Below are positions 1-11,640 of a stretch of DNA of 64,000 nucleotides, one piece after another. The notes under the pieces are model-generated. The model did not search any database, was not told the DNA's origin, and saw nothing but the letters and a program-made list of their open reading frames with translations. Every line of letters begins with the position of its first letter. Positions within the stretch are counted from its first letter, which is position 1. Both the position numbers and the translations under genes were made by a program. This DNA comes from Antilocapra americana (lineage: Eukaryota > Chordata > Mammalia > Artiodactyla > Antilocapridae): the NCBI GenBank assembly GCA_007570785.1, contig ML664161.1, positions 43,251,643 to 43,315,642 on the forward strand. Reading direction: 5' to 3'.

Positions 1-406
1 TGGAACCAGGCCTAGTAAATAACTCCTCTACCTGGGCAGTGAAACTGCCCAAGAAATGGGAGCATGTGACTACTGGCTAGGTTTCAGTGATGCCCCAGAA
101 GCAGTTAAAGGCTAGCACTAGACATATTTTCTGTAGGCTCAGAGTGCCAAATGTTTAACTTTCTTATTGATGCTCTTAGAAAATGTCACATATTATATCC
201 CTGCCTCTCTCTAACATGGCCTATACTCAAAGGCCAAACAGGACCCAATAATGATGATTAGTGCTGTGTTGTTTAACATGAGTCTTCCCTCTATTCTTTC
301 TCACCCTTTTCTACCCCAAACATCATTGCCGATTGAAAGCTGGGCAGTGATGGATATATAGGATATACATTATATATATATATATATATATATGTTTGGT
401 ACAAAT
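1..406. other. Unassigned sequence, AT dinucleotide run
   Basis: No gene or clear repeat family is visible here. A perfect TA dinucleotide run lies at 370-393, immediately before a SINE fragment. The rest is AT-rich single-copy-looking DNA. Confidence 0.5.
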
Positions 407-481
407 GGGCTTTCCCATTGGCTCAGGGGTAAAGAAACTGCTCGCAGTGCATGAGACACAGGTTTGATCCCTGGGAAGATT
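407..481 (+). mobile_element. Bov-tA SINE fragment, 5' (tRNA-derived) part
   Basis: The start (gggctttcccattggctca) and the later 'ggtttgatccctggga' are the tRNA-Glu-derived A-box to B-box part of the ruminant Bov-tA SINE. The copy stops right after the B-box region, so it lacks the BovB-derived 3' part. It is diverged and not expected to be active. Confidence 0.75.
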
Positions 482-984
482 AAGTTTTTTTTCCCCTTTA
501 ATTAGATTCTTTCTGCACTCTTTCTGTAGTCTCTGTTATTTCTCATTTCTTCTAACGTGAGGTTATTGAAGATAAATCAGAAATACCTACCTTATTCCAG
601 AGAATCGTTTCCAGATGTTTATTTAGAATGGCCACCTTAACCTCTCACACTGATTCCACTTTTAGTTCCCTCCTGGAAATTTCTAGACTTTTGGTATATG
701 GAAAGTAATTATCGCCTCTAATTTAAAGTTAATCCTATATTTTGAATGCAAGAAGCATATGTCTCATGGCAGAAATTGAGTAAAAATTACACCTAAATCT
801 TCCAGCAATGTCCTTCATTCTGGTCCTTACAAGTGAGTCAAGGATGCATAAGAGAAGTAGTCGGAAATCTCTGATTAGAATCATTTTCTGGGATTTTTTT
901 TCCCTCTCCTTTTTCCATCATCATTAAACTTGAATAGTCTACTACATTAGTTCTTCACCAAGAGATTCTACATACTCCTCTACC
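482..984. other. No recognised feature
   Basis: AT-rich sequence without a supportable gene, RNA or repeat family. Short T-runs occur at 485-493 and 894-901. Confidence 0.4.
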
Positions 985-1095
985 ACTTTTTCTTTTATTT
1001 TATTGACGCCTAATTGATTTACAATATTGTGTTAATTTCTTTTGTATAGCCAAGTGACTTAATTATATATATACAATTTTTTTAATTTTTAAAAA
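985..1095 (-). mobile_element. L1 LINE 3'UTR fragment
   Basis: A T-rich head followed by 'tgatttacaatattgtgtta' and 'gccaagtgacttaattatat' matches, on the minus strand, the end of the artiodactyl L1 3'UTR. The same motif appears on the + strand near 4,760 and on the minus strand near 59,690. It is a short, diverged tail. Confidence 0.6.
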
Positions 1096-3861
1096 TTTAA
1101 AAAATTCTATAAGAGCAGTGATAAACACAGTGAAAAACAACAACAAAATTAACACAAAGATGCAAAAGCGGACCTCAAAAATCATAAAATGTTGAGGAGG
1201 AGAGTAAGGAAATGTAGATTTTTTTTTTCTCCTAAAATGTGTTTGAGCCTATATGACTACCAGTCTACCAGTTTTAATAATAGCACTTTTCAGTGAAGGT
1301 TAGAAAGAATCTTAATAATGTTTAGTTTGCCCAAAATGTATGAAGTATCTGTTGACAAGGTGTCTATAACAATCTATCTATCTCTATTTATTTATTAATA
1401 TATAGAATACAAAGAGTCAATTTCTTGATTATCTTATTATCACCAGTCATGAACATCTCCTATCTAGAACCTGTACAGAGGTCAGCCACCTCAAAGTAGA
1501 CTGTGTGTTCACCACCCCACTCCAATTCTCTGATATACCTAAGAGATAAATTTCAGAAATGTACACTAACATTCAGAAAACTACTTCAGAGATCTGAATC
1601 TTGGAGCAGGAATCCAAGAGAAATCTTACTGGTTGCAATTATTGGGAATGTCCCCCTTTTCCCCAAACAACAAAGAACTATAGTGAAAACACTTTAAAGA
1701 CTACCTTTCGAGTGATTTTGGTGTTGGATTCTGATTTATTCTTTTTTAGAAAATGAGGGATTACATTTAAATTCCAAATAAATGCTTTTACCTAATGAGA
1801 TATGAATGTACAATTTTTGACTGTTGTGATATAATGATCGTTCATGAAGTCCAGTGTCTACTAATCATTTCCTCTTTAGTAATGAATGACCAAGAGATAG
1901 AGGCCTTTTTTAAAGAGTAGATCAGAGTTTTACGGGTAGCTCCCCAAAGGGAGATAGGGTTGAAACAAGGAGGGGTGTAATTAGAAGCCAGAAAAACAAG
2001 GGAGAGCTGGGTGCACATTAACAGTGCCAGCAACTCTAAAACAAGTTAGGCTTTAGTCAAGATGTAATCAAAAACATGTACTCTAGATATTCATCCATTT
2101 CTAGGATTGTGCAGGGTTTAGTTTCCTCTCATCTCTTAGCAAAAAATAACTTGATCTAAGAAGAAAGATTTCTCCACACCACAGTCAGATTATTTCCTGG
2201 GAACAGTATACCCTTGGCAGACCACACTGACTTGTGGACCAGCCTAAGGATCCAGGGAAAACAGACAGAGTGACCCAGAGGGACAGAGTCAGGGCCAGCT
2301 GTGGACTGGAGTCTATACCATCTTCCAAAAGCTACCCCAAATCAGTCTTTTATTTCCTTTCTCGACAATGGGCATTAGAAAACCTAAAGAGCAAAGGTCC
2401 TTTTCAGGCCTGAGCTATTGATGTGATTGTAGGGATTATTTCTAGGTCAGCTGCAGCTACCTTTTGCTGTGGCTGGACGCTCAAAGCAATCCCGTACAGG
2501 GACACATGCGCACACAGTCTATTGGTATGGGCTTTTCTCCCGCCTGTTAGATGCATTACAAATTTGCTTTTAATGGGGCCTCTCTGCATTCAACAGAAAT
2601 ATTTCTGGAACTCTCCTGGCTCCCACAACATTTGCTGGGTGCACGCTTAATATGTTTTAGCTTTACTGCCTGAAGATGGAATCAGGGACATCTACCTGCA
2701 CATGACAGTGCTTTGGCTCTTGCAGTTGCAGAACTTAATGTATGTATCAGTAATGAAAATCTTAATTAAGAAAGCTGCATCATTGTCCATGAACACTCAT
2801 TTTTCTCCCCCTGCAAAGCCCTTTGTGTATTTCAGTATATACCTGGTCCAGACAGACAGAGCCCTCGAAGAGCTTGTCTGGCAGATCTTCTCTTGATTAT
2901 TAACAGCTAGCGAATGACAAAGTCTCGCTCTCCTTTTGTCTTGAAACTGAGGCTTGGAACAGCACAGCACACAATGTACTGTAGGATTTGTTTGTGTTTT
3001 TTAAACTTGCTTTTATTACGTTGGTGGGTTTAAAAATCCGACAGTGTTGATCAAAACTAATTTAGGTAACTTAGAGTTGCCAAAACACTAGCAGATGCAT
3101 ATTTACACATATACTCCCAGAGAAATGTAATTTTCCATATAGAAACAATGCACAAACATAAGAAGGGACAATTTTAAGCTGTTTGCCCATGTTTCTCGCA
3201 CCTTTGCCCTCCGTGCTTGAAGCCTGCCAAGTTCCAACTTTCATGACCTTAGCAGTTCCTTCTTTCTCTGCATTAATATCCACATGCCAGTTGTCATTTG
3301 TGCAAAGTAACATGCTTTGGAAGATGGAATCTCTTTAGGCAAGCGACTGACCATACCCATAAAAAAAACTGAGTTATTGAGATCTTTTGAAAAGATGGCC
3401 TAGAATTATGTTTATGAAACAATATCTGATTATAATATTTTAATCATACTCAAATCATAGTTCCCAAAATAAAGTTAATTCATTTGAAATTCTCTTAAAA
3501 GCCTCAAAACATTTTACTCTTAAAATATAGCAACTCCATGCACTTGAATTATGACCTACATGATGAAGAGAGAGACTCCTGTCTCCCCCACCTGTGTGTA
3601 TCGTCAGTCTTCTGCATTTTCTAAGTCCCTGGTCTACAGTGTTAACCATTTCCTGGAAGAGCCATGCAAGTAATCGAATTGAGCTCCATCTCTATACTTC
3701 ATAATGCTTTCTACTGGAATAGAAGGACATGCCCATCTAAAGAAAGCCTGGCAATAAATATTTAGAACTTGTCTTCTTATTGTACATATACTGCCCTCAA
3801 CAAGAGAAGAGCAGACACACTGTCTCTGGAGATACTAGTATGATAATATTTATTTACTTTG

Positions 3862-3960
3862 CTTCTTAGAACTTCACATGCTTTAGCACATTTATTTTCA
3901 AAACCACTATAAAATAGGTAATAGTCAGCTTTCTGCATATCTATAGCACGGAAAATTTGT
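3862..3960 (-). mobile_element. Possible MIR SINE remnant
   Basis: The order 'agcacatttattttcaaaac' then 'tataaaataggtaatagtc' resembles the reverse complement of the MIR core and 3' region. Divergence is high, so this is only a suggestion. Confidence 0.3.
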
Positions 3961-4274
3961 GTAAATAGCCTCTATGTATCACATAAGATATGAGGAAGAC
4001 CTTATTATGCAAAAGTTATTTTCAAATATACTTATGTTAAATCTCATGGTTTCATTCAACATTTTAAATTAGGATTAAATATGTAAAGTAAATAAAACAG
4101 ACTGATGTTTTACCATAAGAGGTTAGGAGAAAAGCTATCAGGGCTCTTAGGAGCTAGATAGGAAGCACTATGAACAAGTTGTTTTACTCGGGAAGATTCT
4201 CCTTTTCAAGAACACTCTGGCCAACCCTGCCATAAATTCTAAAGAAACTGTGAAGTAACTGGCCTAGAAATATG

Positions 4275-4345
4275 TTGCAGGCATATAACATAAGGCATAT
4301 AGTAGACTGTCAATAAATGTTTGGAGAATGAATAAATTATGAATG
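4275..4345 (+). mobile_element. L2 LINE (or MIR) 3' end fragment
   Basis: The string 'catatagtagactgtcaata' followed by 'aatgtttggagaatgaataa' follows the pattern of the L2 3' end (…catagtaggtgctcaataaatgtttgttgaatgaa). Confidence 0.4.
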
Positions 4346-4494
4346 AATCAGGGAAAAAGTAAATTTTGTTGGCATTTCAAATAATAAACCAGAGATCGGA
4401 TACTATTCTTAATCTTTTAAAGTACTAGATTAGAAATTTGAAGTGTGCTGAATTTCTAATCCTTGATATTCAACTTTCTAAGCAATAGAATATT

Positions 4495-4653
4495 CTATAG
4501 AGGAGAGAGGGGTAGGGGAGGGGGTGAAGGATGGATTAGGGATTTGAAATTAATAGATGCAAACCATTATATATAGAATGGATAAAAAACAATGTCCTTT
4601 TGTATAGCACAGGGAACTATTCTATATCCTGTGATAAACCACAATGGAAAAGA

Positions 4654-4699
<46 letters not shown>

Positions 4700-4800
4700 G
4701 TATATGTACCTATACATATATATATATTACTGAATCACTTTGCAATACAGTAGAAATGAACACACTGTAAATCAGCTTCAATAAAATATTTTTTAAAATG
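4495..4800 (+). mobile_element. L1 LINE 3'UTR end with internal TG/TA microsatellite
   Basis: A G-rich segment, then 'agatgcaaaccattatatat', 'tagcacagggaactattcta', 'tcctgtgataaaccacaatg' and a terminal 'cagcttcaataaaat' is the artiodactyl L1 3'UTR in sense orientation ending in a degenerate A-rich tail. The element is 5' truncated and has no ORF. A compound (TG)n(TA)n tract at 4,655-4,730 sits where the consensus has an AT/GT-rich string. Confidence 0.8.
4655..4730. repeat. Compound (TG)16 (TA)n microsatellite
   Basis: Perfect TG dinucleotides run from 4,655 to 4,686, followed by TA-rich imperfect repeats to about 4,730. It lies inside the L1 3'UTR fragment and is probably length-polymorphic. 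Confidence 0.95.
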
Positions 4801-4869
4801 CTCAATAGAATTATAAAGAATCCTAAGGTTTAAAATGTGGGTAGATTGGTTACCTTCTGTCTCCGGAAC

Positions 4870-4870
<1 letters not shown>

Positions 4871-4901
<31 letters not shown>
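4871..4901. repeat. (TG)n microsatellite
   Basis: Perfect TG dinucleotide run in unique sequence shortly after the L1 fragment, with a second short TG stretch at 4,913-4,920. Confidence 0.95.
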
Positions 4902-4905
<4 letters not shown>

Positions 4906-5103
4906 TAGTACCTGTGTGTGTACATGTATCTCCATCCATGTATATAAACAATCATTGGATCACAATGTAAAATGAACTTACTGTGAGTCTTGAGTAAAAA
5001 TGTTTGCAAAAAATAGGTAGATCAAGATAATATATTTTTCTATTCAGCATACCTACAATGTGCTTGTAACTGAAGAGTGACTAGACCTATTAATGTACAA
5101 TGA

Positions 5104-5177
5104 AGCCTGGCATGCTGCAGTCCATGGGGTCGCAAAGAGTCGGACATGACTGAGCAACTGAACTGAACTGAACTGAG
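5104..5177 (+). mobile_element. BovB/Bov-A type 3' end fragment
   Basis: 'gcctggcatgctgcagtcca', 'ggggtcgcaaagagtcggac' and the repeated 'aactg' tail are the 3' end of BovB, which is shared with Bov-A SINEs. Only the last 70 or so bases are present, so BovB and Bov-A origin cannot be told apart. Confidence 0.85.
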
Positions 5178-7175
5178 ACCCATTAAATAGGCAGACTATT
5201 TCTTGCTGAGATTTACCCTCATCTCTGCCTCTCTCTCTCGAGACCTCAATGTGTTTCCTCATTTTTGTGCTTAAAATACCATATGCTGTCTCAACTTTGG
5301 CCCAGTCAACAAGCTGAGGAATCAAGCAAGTTTAGGGCCAAAAAGTGCCATGCAACTGGAGCAAAGGGTCTTGGGAAAGCATACCAGCTGACTGGAAGGA
5401 TGCTCTTCAGTCCAAACGTGGCCACCATTTGCTCCCACACAGAAATACATCCACTACCAGTGTCATAGGTGATCCCGCCAGCACACCTGTGCTCCATGGT
5501 CCTCCGGAAAAGCATATTTATGTTAGTGCCTAATGAAATGTCCATAAAGCAACATATAGTCTGTTATATTTAAGTACCCATGACTTCCTTATTTCAAAAG
5601 TACCTTTAAACATAGTAATAACATTTCTCTATATGCAAACCCCTGTACATAAAAAGGTTTACATTTTAAAACAAACATGTTTTTGAGTTTTATCCAAATT
5701 CAAAAAAAGCATCTGAAAAATTTAACAGCTGAAAAACACTTTCTTCTTGCTGGGAAAACTTAAACCTTGCTAGGCTTTATGCAACTTTGAAAAAAAAAAT
5801 CACTTCTGTGCTGAGAACTAGCATGAGAAATCTCAGCATGAAAGGTTGTTGGAATTTTTTTCTTCAGAGAGCTAAAACCAATCGTTGGTTATAGAGTGAT
5901 GCCACAATATGTATATGCTTTGTCAGGAACAAATATGATCTAATTTTAAGGGCATCTTCAACCAAAATTAGGGGGGAAATGATAAAGGCTACTTAAGCAG
6001 GAATCCAGCATCTGAGAGCAAATCTTGAAGACCTCATTGTCCCATCAAGGTCTTGAAATGCTGCTAACCCTGAGCTGGTTGTTACTGTTTGAAAAGCCTA
6101 CAGGTATTTTTTATTATTGTCTCACTCAATCCTTCCTCAACCGAGAGGATCTCACAAGGGAAGCACTGCTCTGTGACGGTGTCCTGGACTTTGTTTTCTG
6201 TTTGTTTCAGCACTTCAATAAATGGTCTGTTACCTGCCATTATGACCTGCATGCATTTGCCAAGCAGTTTTTCAAATCAAAACAAATTATGTGGCTGTGT
6301 TTCTAGAAAGCCAAACCATTTGAAGATACTATGGAGTTGGAAACACGCGTAGACATGGCCATGCAATTGTAGGTTTGTACACATATGTTCAGGCATATTC
6401 AGGAAAATAGGAAAAACAAAAAAAGACTGGACAATGCAAATATGGAAATACAGCTTGTTCAAACATTTGCAGCCCATACTCCTAACAGTGCACATATGTA
6501 GAAGTGACTTTGTAAAGAAGGCCCACATGCAAGCATATTCCTCTTAATATTCTCTTGGAAATTAAAGAACATAGCATAAATTTCAATATCATAATGACTA
6601 CCTTTTGAGTGTGATGCCTTTGGGTAGGACTTAGGGGGCCACTTCCTTTATGGGAGGAGAGATAGCAACAACATACTCTATTATTTACTGGGTGATTTTT
6701 GAGAGAAACAAGTCCTTCCTTGAAGACAGGCGTGGATATTTCAAGACCTCCTCAGAAAATTTTTTCAGCACCTTCTGTGCTCCAAATCTGAGGCATCGTG
6801 TTTCAATATAACTGAGTAACAGGCTGGCAAATTCCCTGCTTTCCTATTCACCAAAATCCAAAATAGAACTCAGAAAAACTCCCTCCTTCATCACCATACC
6901 TCACAAAAAAACACTCCACTGGGACCCCCAGGGAGAAATAGGCACCTCCCTCCCCCACAAAAAACCAAAAACGAAAACCACCAACCAGTAAATAGAGCCA
7001 GTCCTGAAAGACAAATTCCCAGCTGTAACTGTAGCACTTTGCTCAGTACTGTGAGCTTGCTAGAGCTGGCACATTTTTTATAATACAGATGCATAAATGT
7101 GCTGTCTGAGCCAGAGGAGATGCAGCATTCCCTTTGGTATTTCTTATCTAGACTAATTGGCATCATGTGTGCAAT
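5178..7175. other. No supported gene
   Basis: No exon, RNA gene or clear repeat is recognised. Two overlapping + strand frames of about 90 codons at 6,025-6,352 have no known-family features and look like chance frames. Short A-runs occur near 5,790 and 6,960. Confidence 0.4.
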
Positions 7176-7289
7176 TGACATGAACTTGGGCAAACTTTGG
7201 GAGATGGTGAGGGACAGGGAGGCCTGGTATGCTGTACTCCATGGGGTTGCAAAGAGTTGGATGTGACTGGACAACTAAACAACAACATC
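7176..7289 (+). mobile_element. BovB LINE 3' end fragment
   Basis: 'gggagatggtgagggacagg' and 'gaggcctggtatgctgtact' match the end of the BovB open frame, followed by 'ggggttgcaaagagttgg' and a degenerate tail ending in ACAACAACA. It is more diverged than the copy at 8.0-9.0 kb. Confidence 0.85.
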
Positions 7290-7633
7290 TAGAGTATACT
7301 GAACCCAAAGTAAAACACTCAATTCTCCATCTGACCACTTTTTAAAAATTAAGACTTCCTGTCACTTGATTTGTCATAACATCTGTAGAAAACCACCTTT
7401 TTCAGACTTTTGAAGCATTTTCTAAATTCAAACGTTCACTGTCTGTATTTTAGACATACACATATATGCATACACATTTAGAGATTATATATTTAAAGTG
7501 AAATATGTAATACGGACCACTTTATAAGTTTTCAAAAGAGTGTGTATATGTGTGTGTGTTTGATAATTATTTTACAGTGGACATAATTTAATCAAAACAG
7601 TGGGAAATCATGGTAAACCAATATGTATATTCA

Positions 7634-7849
7634 GGCTTCCCAGTTGGCTCAGTGGTAAAAAATCCACCTGCCAATGCAGGAGACACAAGAGACATGGGTC
7701 CAATCCATGGGTCGGGAAGATCCCCTAGAGAAGGAAATGGCAACTCACCCCAGTATTCTTGCCTAGGAAATCCCACAGATGTAGGAGCCTGGGAGGCTAC
7801 AGTCCATGGGGTCACAAGAGTGTTGGACATGATTTAGCAACTGAACAAC
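7634..7849 (+). mobile_element. Bov-tA SINE, near full length
   Basis: The element begins with the tRNA-derived head (ggcttcccagttggctcagt), continues through the B-box-like 'gggtccaatccatgggtc' and the 'aaggaaatggcaactc' middle, and ends with the BovB-like tail. It is flanked by a 12-bp target-site duplication (aatatgtatatt at 7,620-7,631 and aatatgcatatt at 7,850-7,861, one mismatch), which confirms its ends. Confidence 0.92.
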
Positions 7850-7893
7850 AATATGCATATTAATTCCTTTGGATCATGAGATATGCATTCTTA

Positions 7894-7959
7894 AAAAATA
7901 GCTTATTTTATTAAAATAAAATAATTTTTAAAAATTTTATTAAAAATAGCTTATTTTAT
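7894..7959. repeat. AT-rich direct and inverted duplication
   Basis: A 17-bp string (aaaaatagcttatttta) at about 7,894-7,910 recurs at about 7,943-7,959, with AT-rich self-complementary sequence between. Slippage or a small local duplication would explain it. Confidence 0.7.
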
Positions 7960-8043
7960 GGAGGACTTCTTTTTTCTTGTCTAAGTGGTTTTCTAGGATA
8001 CATTTTTAAAATCAAATAATACTAATAAAAGTGAGAAACTTGT

Positions 8044-9024
8044 ATGCAGGTCAGGAAGCAACAGTTAATACTGGACATGGGAAAACAGACTGGTTCCCAA
8101 ATAGGAAAAGGAGTACATCAGGGCTGTATATTGTCACCCTGCTTATTTAACTTATATGCAGAGTATATCATGAGAAACGCTGGGCTGGAGGAAGCACAAG
8201 CTAGAATTAAGATTGCCAGGAGAAATATCAATAACCTCAGATATGCAGATAACACCACCCTTATGGCAGAAAGTGAAGAAGAACTAAAGAGCCTCTTGAT
8301 GAAAATGAAAGAGGAGAGTAGTGAAAAAGTTGATTAAAGCTCCACATTCAGAAAAGTAAGATCGTGGCATCTGGTCCCATCACTTCGTGGCAGATAGATG
8401 GGGAAACAGTAGAAACAGTGTCAGACTTTATTTTGGGGGGCTCCAAAATCACTGCAGATGGTGATTACAGCCATCAAATTAAAAGACGCTTACTCCTTGG
8501 ATGGAAAGTTATGACCAACCTAGACAGCATATTAAAAAACAGAGACATTATATTGCCAGCATAGGTCCGTCTAGTCAAGGCTATGGTTTTTCCAGTGGTC
8601 ATGTATGGATGTGAGAGTTGGACTATAAAGAAAGCTGAGCACCAAAGAACTTATGCCTTTGAACTGTGGTGTTGGAGAAGACTCTTGGGAGTCCCTTGAA
8701 CTGCAAGGAGATCCAACCAGTCCATCCTAAAGGAGATCAGTCCTGGGTGTTCATTGGAAGGACTGATGTTGAAGCTGAAACTCCAGTACTTTGGCCACCT
8801 GATGTGAGGAGCTGACTCATTTGAAAAGACCTTGATGCTGGGAAAGATTGAGGGCAGAAGGAGAAGGGGACGACAGAGGATGAGATGGCTGGATGGCATC
8901 ACCGACTTGATGGCCATGGGTTTGGGTGGACTCCAGGAGTTGGTGATGGACAGGGAGGCCTGGCGTGCTGTGGTTCATGGGTCACAAAGAGTCGGACACA
9001 ACTGAGCGACTGAACTGAACTGAA
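8044..9024 (+). mobile_element. BovB (RTE) LINE, 5' truncated, inactive reverse transcriptase
   Basis: This copy holds the C-terminal half of the BovB reverse transcriptase plus the short 3' end. The first frame (8,044-8,334) shows the RT palm with 'QIGKGVHQGCILSPCLFNLY' and the catalytic box. That box reads Y-A-D-N at 8,242-8,253 rather than the Y-A-D-D normal for the family, so the second catalytic aspartate is lost. A stop follows 'SSEKVD' and the frame resumes at 8,364 (MASGPITSWQIDGETVETV). Further frame breaks occur before the 3' tail with 'gtcacaaagagtcggacaca' and ACTGA repeats. There is no endonuclease domain because the 5' half is missing. BovB entered ruminants by horizontal transfer (established knowledge); this copy is dead. 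Confidence 0.95.
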
Positions 9025-9189
9025 TGAAAGTGAAAGGAAAGAAAATATGCTCTAACCAGAGGTCCAGTTTAACTTCCAAAGTTGGGCCAAAATTTTGTCC
9101 AAAACTTAAATCTGCCTCTGAGGGATACAGATTGGAAACACAGATCTTTACAAAAGAGATCAAGGTCCAAAGGCCATTCCCAGTAGCTT
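9025..9189. other. No recognised feature
   Basis: Short single-copy-looking stretch between the BovB end and a MIR remnant. Confidence 0.4.
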
Positions 9190-9425
9190 AGGGATGACCT
9201 CCAGGGGTTCAGACCTGTGTTTGACAACATGCCCTGTGTGTTCTTATGTCCTTGGGGGCAAGTTAATTTTAAGCCTCAAGTTCCTTGGTTATATAATTAG
9301 AATAGTAATAGTAATTGCTTCCAAGAATTCTGGCGAAGATTACATGAGATACAACATGTGAAGCATTTGGCCCAGTAATCAGTCACACAGAAAATGCTCC
9401 ATAATGGTAGCTAATAGCCTAAATT
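9190..9425 (+). mobile_element. MIR SINE
   Basis: The order of 'gggggcaagttaattttaag', 'attagaatagtaatagtaat', 'gattacatgagatacaacat' and 'gtgaagcatttggcccagta' follows the MIR core and 3' part in sense direction. It is heavily diverged. Confidence 0.55.
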
Positions 9426-9589
9426 ATTTTAGCATTGGCAGTATCTTTAGAATAAACACCTCACCTGGAGATGGCCATGATGAATACTTCATTGTGTTAT
9501 TTCTGGCATGTCTCTCAGTTTATATATAATGATTTTTTAATAACCACAACATATGTAATTATACTACCAGCATTTTGTTTTTTCAAGGT

Positions 9590-9812
9590 AACATTTATTG
9601 CACATTAACACCATTCCAAGTGCTGTGGAAGGCATGTGAAGCATATCATGTCATGTGTTAATCCTTACTATATGCCCTATCAGTTATTATTATTAAACCC
9701 ATTTTTCAGATGATGGGACTGAAGCTGAGAATACATCAGCAGTATGCCTATAATTACATAACTAGGTAATGATGGAGTCAGACCTTGAACAAGGCAGCTA
9801 GTACTAAAGTCT
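9590..9812 (-). mobile_element. MIR SINE
   Basis: 'aacccatttttcagatgatg', 'ggactgaagctgagaataca' and 'cataactaggtaatgatgg' match the MIR core in reverse orientation, preceded by the reverse-complemented 3' end with 'ccaagtgctgtggaaggca'. Confidence 0.6.
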
Positions 9813-9879
9813 AAGCTAAGAAAATAGCTACAAATAAAAAACATTGTATACAAAATGTTTATCATAAACATTTTTTACC

Positions 9880-10300
9880 TTTTCACTGTAGATATTTTGA
9901 ACATATACAAAAGTAGAAAGAACATCATAGTGAACCCTCATGAATTCCTCACTCAGCTTCAACAATCATCAGCTCATGGAAAATCTTCTTAGATATAGCT
10001 ATGTTATAAAACTGGAAATAAGCCATATGTTCAGCTCTAAGGAATTGGTTAAGTGCATTATGACTTATCCATTAGATAGAATTTTTGAATCATTAAAATG
10101 TTTATGAAGAGCTTATAATAATGTGGACTATTTATGTTATATACTAAAGGATAGTGTACATAATTACATAATTATATATATTATGTAGTCACAACTATTT
10201 TTACTAATAAGTTATAGATCCTGGAAGACTATATTTTTTCATCTTACGCCTTTTCTGTTTTCCTAAATTCTATATCATGAACATATTTTATTTTTAATGA
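9880..10300. mobile_element. Ancient LINE-like sequence, family not assigned
   Basis: 'cctcactcagcttcaacaat' and 'catcagctcatgg' recall the 3'UTR of old mammalian L1 families, and 10,020-10,200 has the 'ttggttaagtgcattatga' pattern also seen near 17,280-17,400. Exact family and ends cannot be set by eye. Confidence 0.3.
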
Positions 10301-10919
10301 TAAAGTTATTTCTTTAATATTTAAAAAAATATATGTGTGTAAAGGGAGAGAGTTTATTTATCTGACTTCACTATGGAAATCAGTTTATACAAACAGAGTA
10401 TCCCACATAACAGATGCAATCTCCTCTTCATTATCAAAAGATATTTTCTTTTATTATTAATATTAAGTTTTGATATATAGTATCTTAAACTGATATATAT
10501 GTTTAGCTTTCTTAGAATATATTTACCATAATTCATACTTTTATAAATGATTGAGGGTGAGCATCACTAAAAAACCATTTTGTTATGTTTCTACTGATGC
10601 TGATGAGGATGTGGAAGTATAAAAATAATTCTGTATATTTGAATATTGTTTTGTGGTTTCCAAGCAGTTGCATGTGGCATTAGCTATTTGGTCCTTAGTC
10701 TGTAAGATTATTTGTTTCTGTGCTTATTTACCCCCAGACTTCCATAACATTTTTAGTTCTCATATCTCCTTTTTATAGTTTTTATTCCCCTTCTTTAGTG
10801 ATTAAGTTTCTTCTTGTTGTGCCAGCCTCATCTTAATCCTCATTCCTTCTCTATTGTGCTACTTCTAATCTGCTTCAGAGTTGGGGTGGGGGGGTGCGGG
10901 TAACTAACATCACTTAGGT
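10301..10919. other. AT-rich sequence, no gene
   Basis: No supported feature; strong AT bias to about 10,560 and a G-run at 10,886-10,895. Confidence 0.4.
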
Positions 10920-11640
10920 TGCCCATAAAGTCCATGCATTTACTCATTCACTTGAAAAATATGTAAATGAGTGCAGTACAGTGTGTACTCAGCAGTACAC
11001 AGATAAACAAGATACAAATCCTGCCATCAGAGAAGTTTTAATCTAGCAGCAGGTCTGAGATATGTGCCTACTTCACTGGAAGCCATAGTAGAAAGTGATG
11101 TGCTCTCTGAAAGCAGTACAGATTTAGTATTACTGTAATTCAGAGAAGGGCTAACTGGCGGCTTTACCAGTGGAGGTGATGCTGAATTGGGGCCTTGAAA
11201 GGCAAGCAGGACTTGAGCAGACAGAAAAAAAGAACATTTCAGAAACCATGAGCAAAGCCTGGAAGAATCAAAGGGCAATGACTCTGCAAAGGAGTAGTTG
11301 GGTTTAACTAGAGCATGTAGTGTGTGAAGGCGAGTGGTGGGCAATAAAGTGGTAAAAATAAATTGGGACCAGAAAGTGAAAGGACTTGATTACCAGGCCA
11401 GGCATTTGGTCTTTATTCAGTAGACGATAGGGAGCTGTTGAAAGTTTTTAGTAGGAGAGTAACATCCTCAGAGCCGTGCCTCAGAAGATGAATCTGGCCA
11501 CCGTGAGCAAGATGGATTGGACAAGTGAGAGACCAGAGGACACAGATCAGGTAGGAGACTAGTCCAGGAAGAGGCAGCCAGGGCCCTAACTAGGGCAGGG
11601 GCAGAGGGAACAAACGGAGCCAGCAAACATTGATGAGAGG
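10920..11640 (-). mobile_element. L2-like LINE, long diverged copy
   Basis: The pattern 'tttactcattcacttg', 'caaatcctgccatcagaga', 'gaattggggccttgaaagg', 'gcaaagcctggaagaatca', 'gatagggagctgttgaaag' and 'ggagactagtccaggaagag' follows, in order, a common old mammalian repeat that I recognise as reverse-oriented L2. No open frame survives. The match is by memory of consensus order, so the family could be another ancient LINE. Confidence 0.5.

Larger units (their letters stand above)
1096..4494. other. Mostly single-copy intergenic/intronic DNA
   Basis: No coding exon can be supported; open frames here are at most 80 codons and lack family features. A weak antisense MIR remnant may lie at 3,862-3,960 and an L2/MIR 3' end at about 4,275-4,345. 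The part from about 2,400 to 3,310 is more balanced in base composition than its surroundings and could be a conserved non-coding element, but I cannot test conservation. Confidence 0.4.

Noticed and set aside
407..481. tRNA gene, suggested by A-box and B-box-like sequence in the SINE heads
   Set aside because: These are tRNA-Glu-derived SINE heads; none folds as a complete tRNA with its own acceptor stem, and all continue into SINE bodies or are truncated.
7588..7837. 75-80 codon frames at a Bov-tA copy on both strands
   Set aside because: They translate the SINE; near-identical peptides occur at the copies at 57.2 and 59.3 kb.
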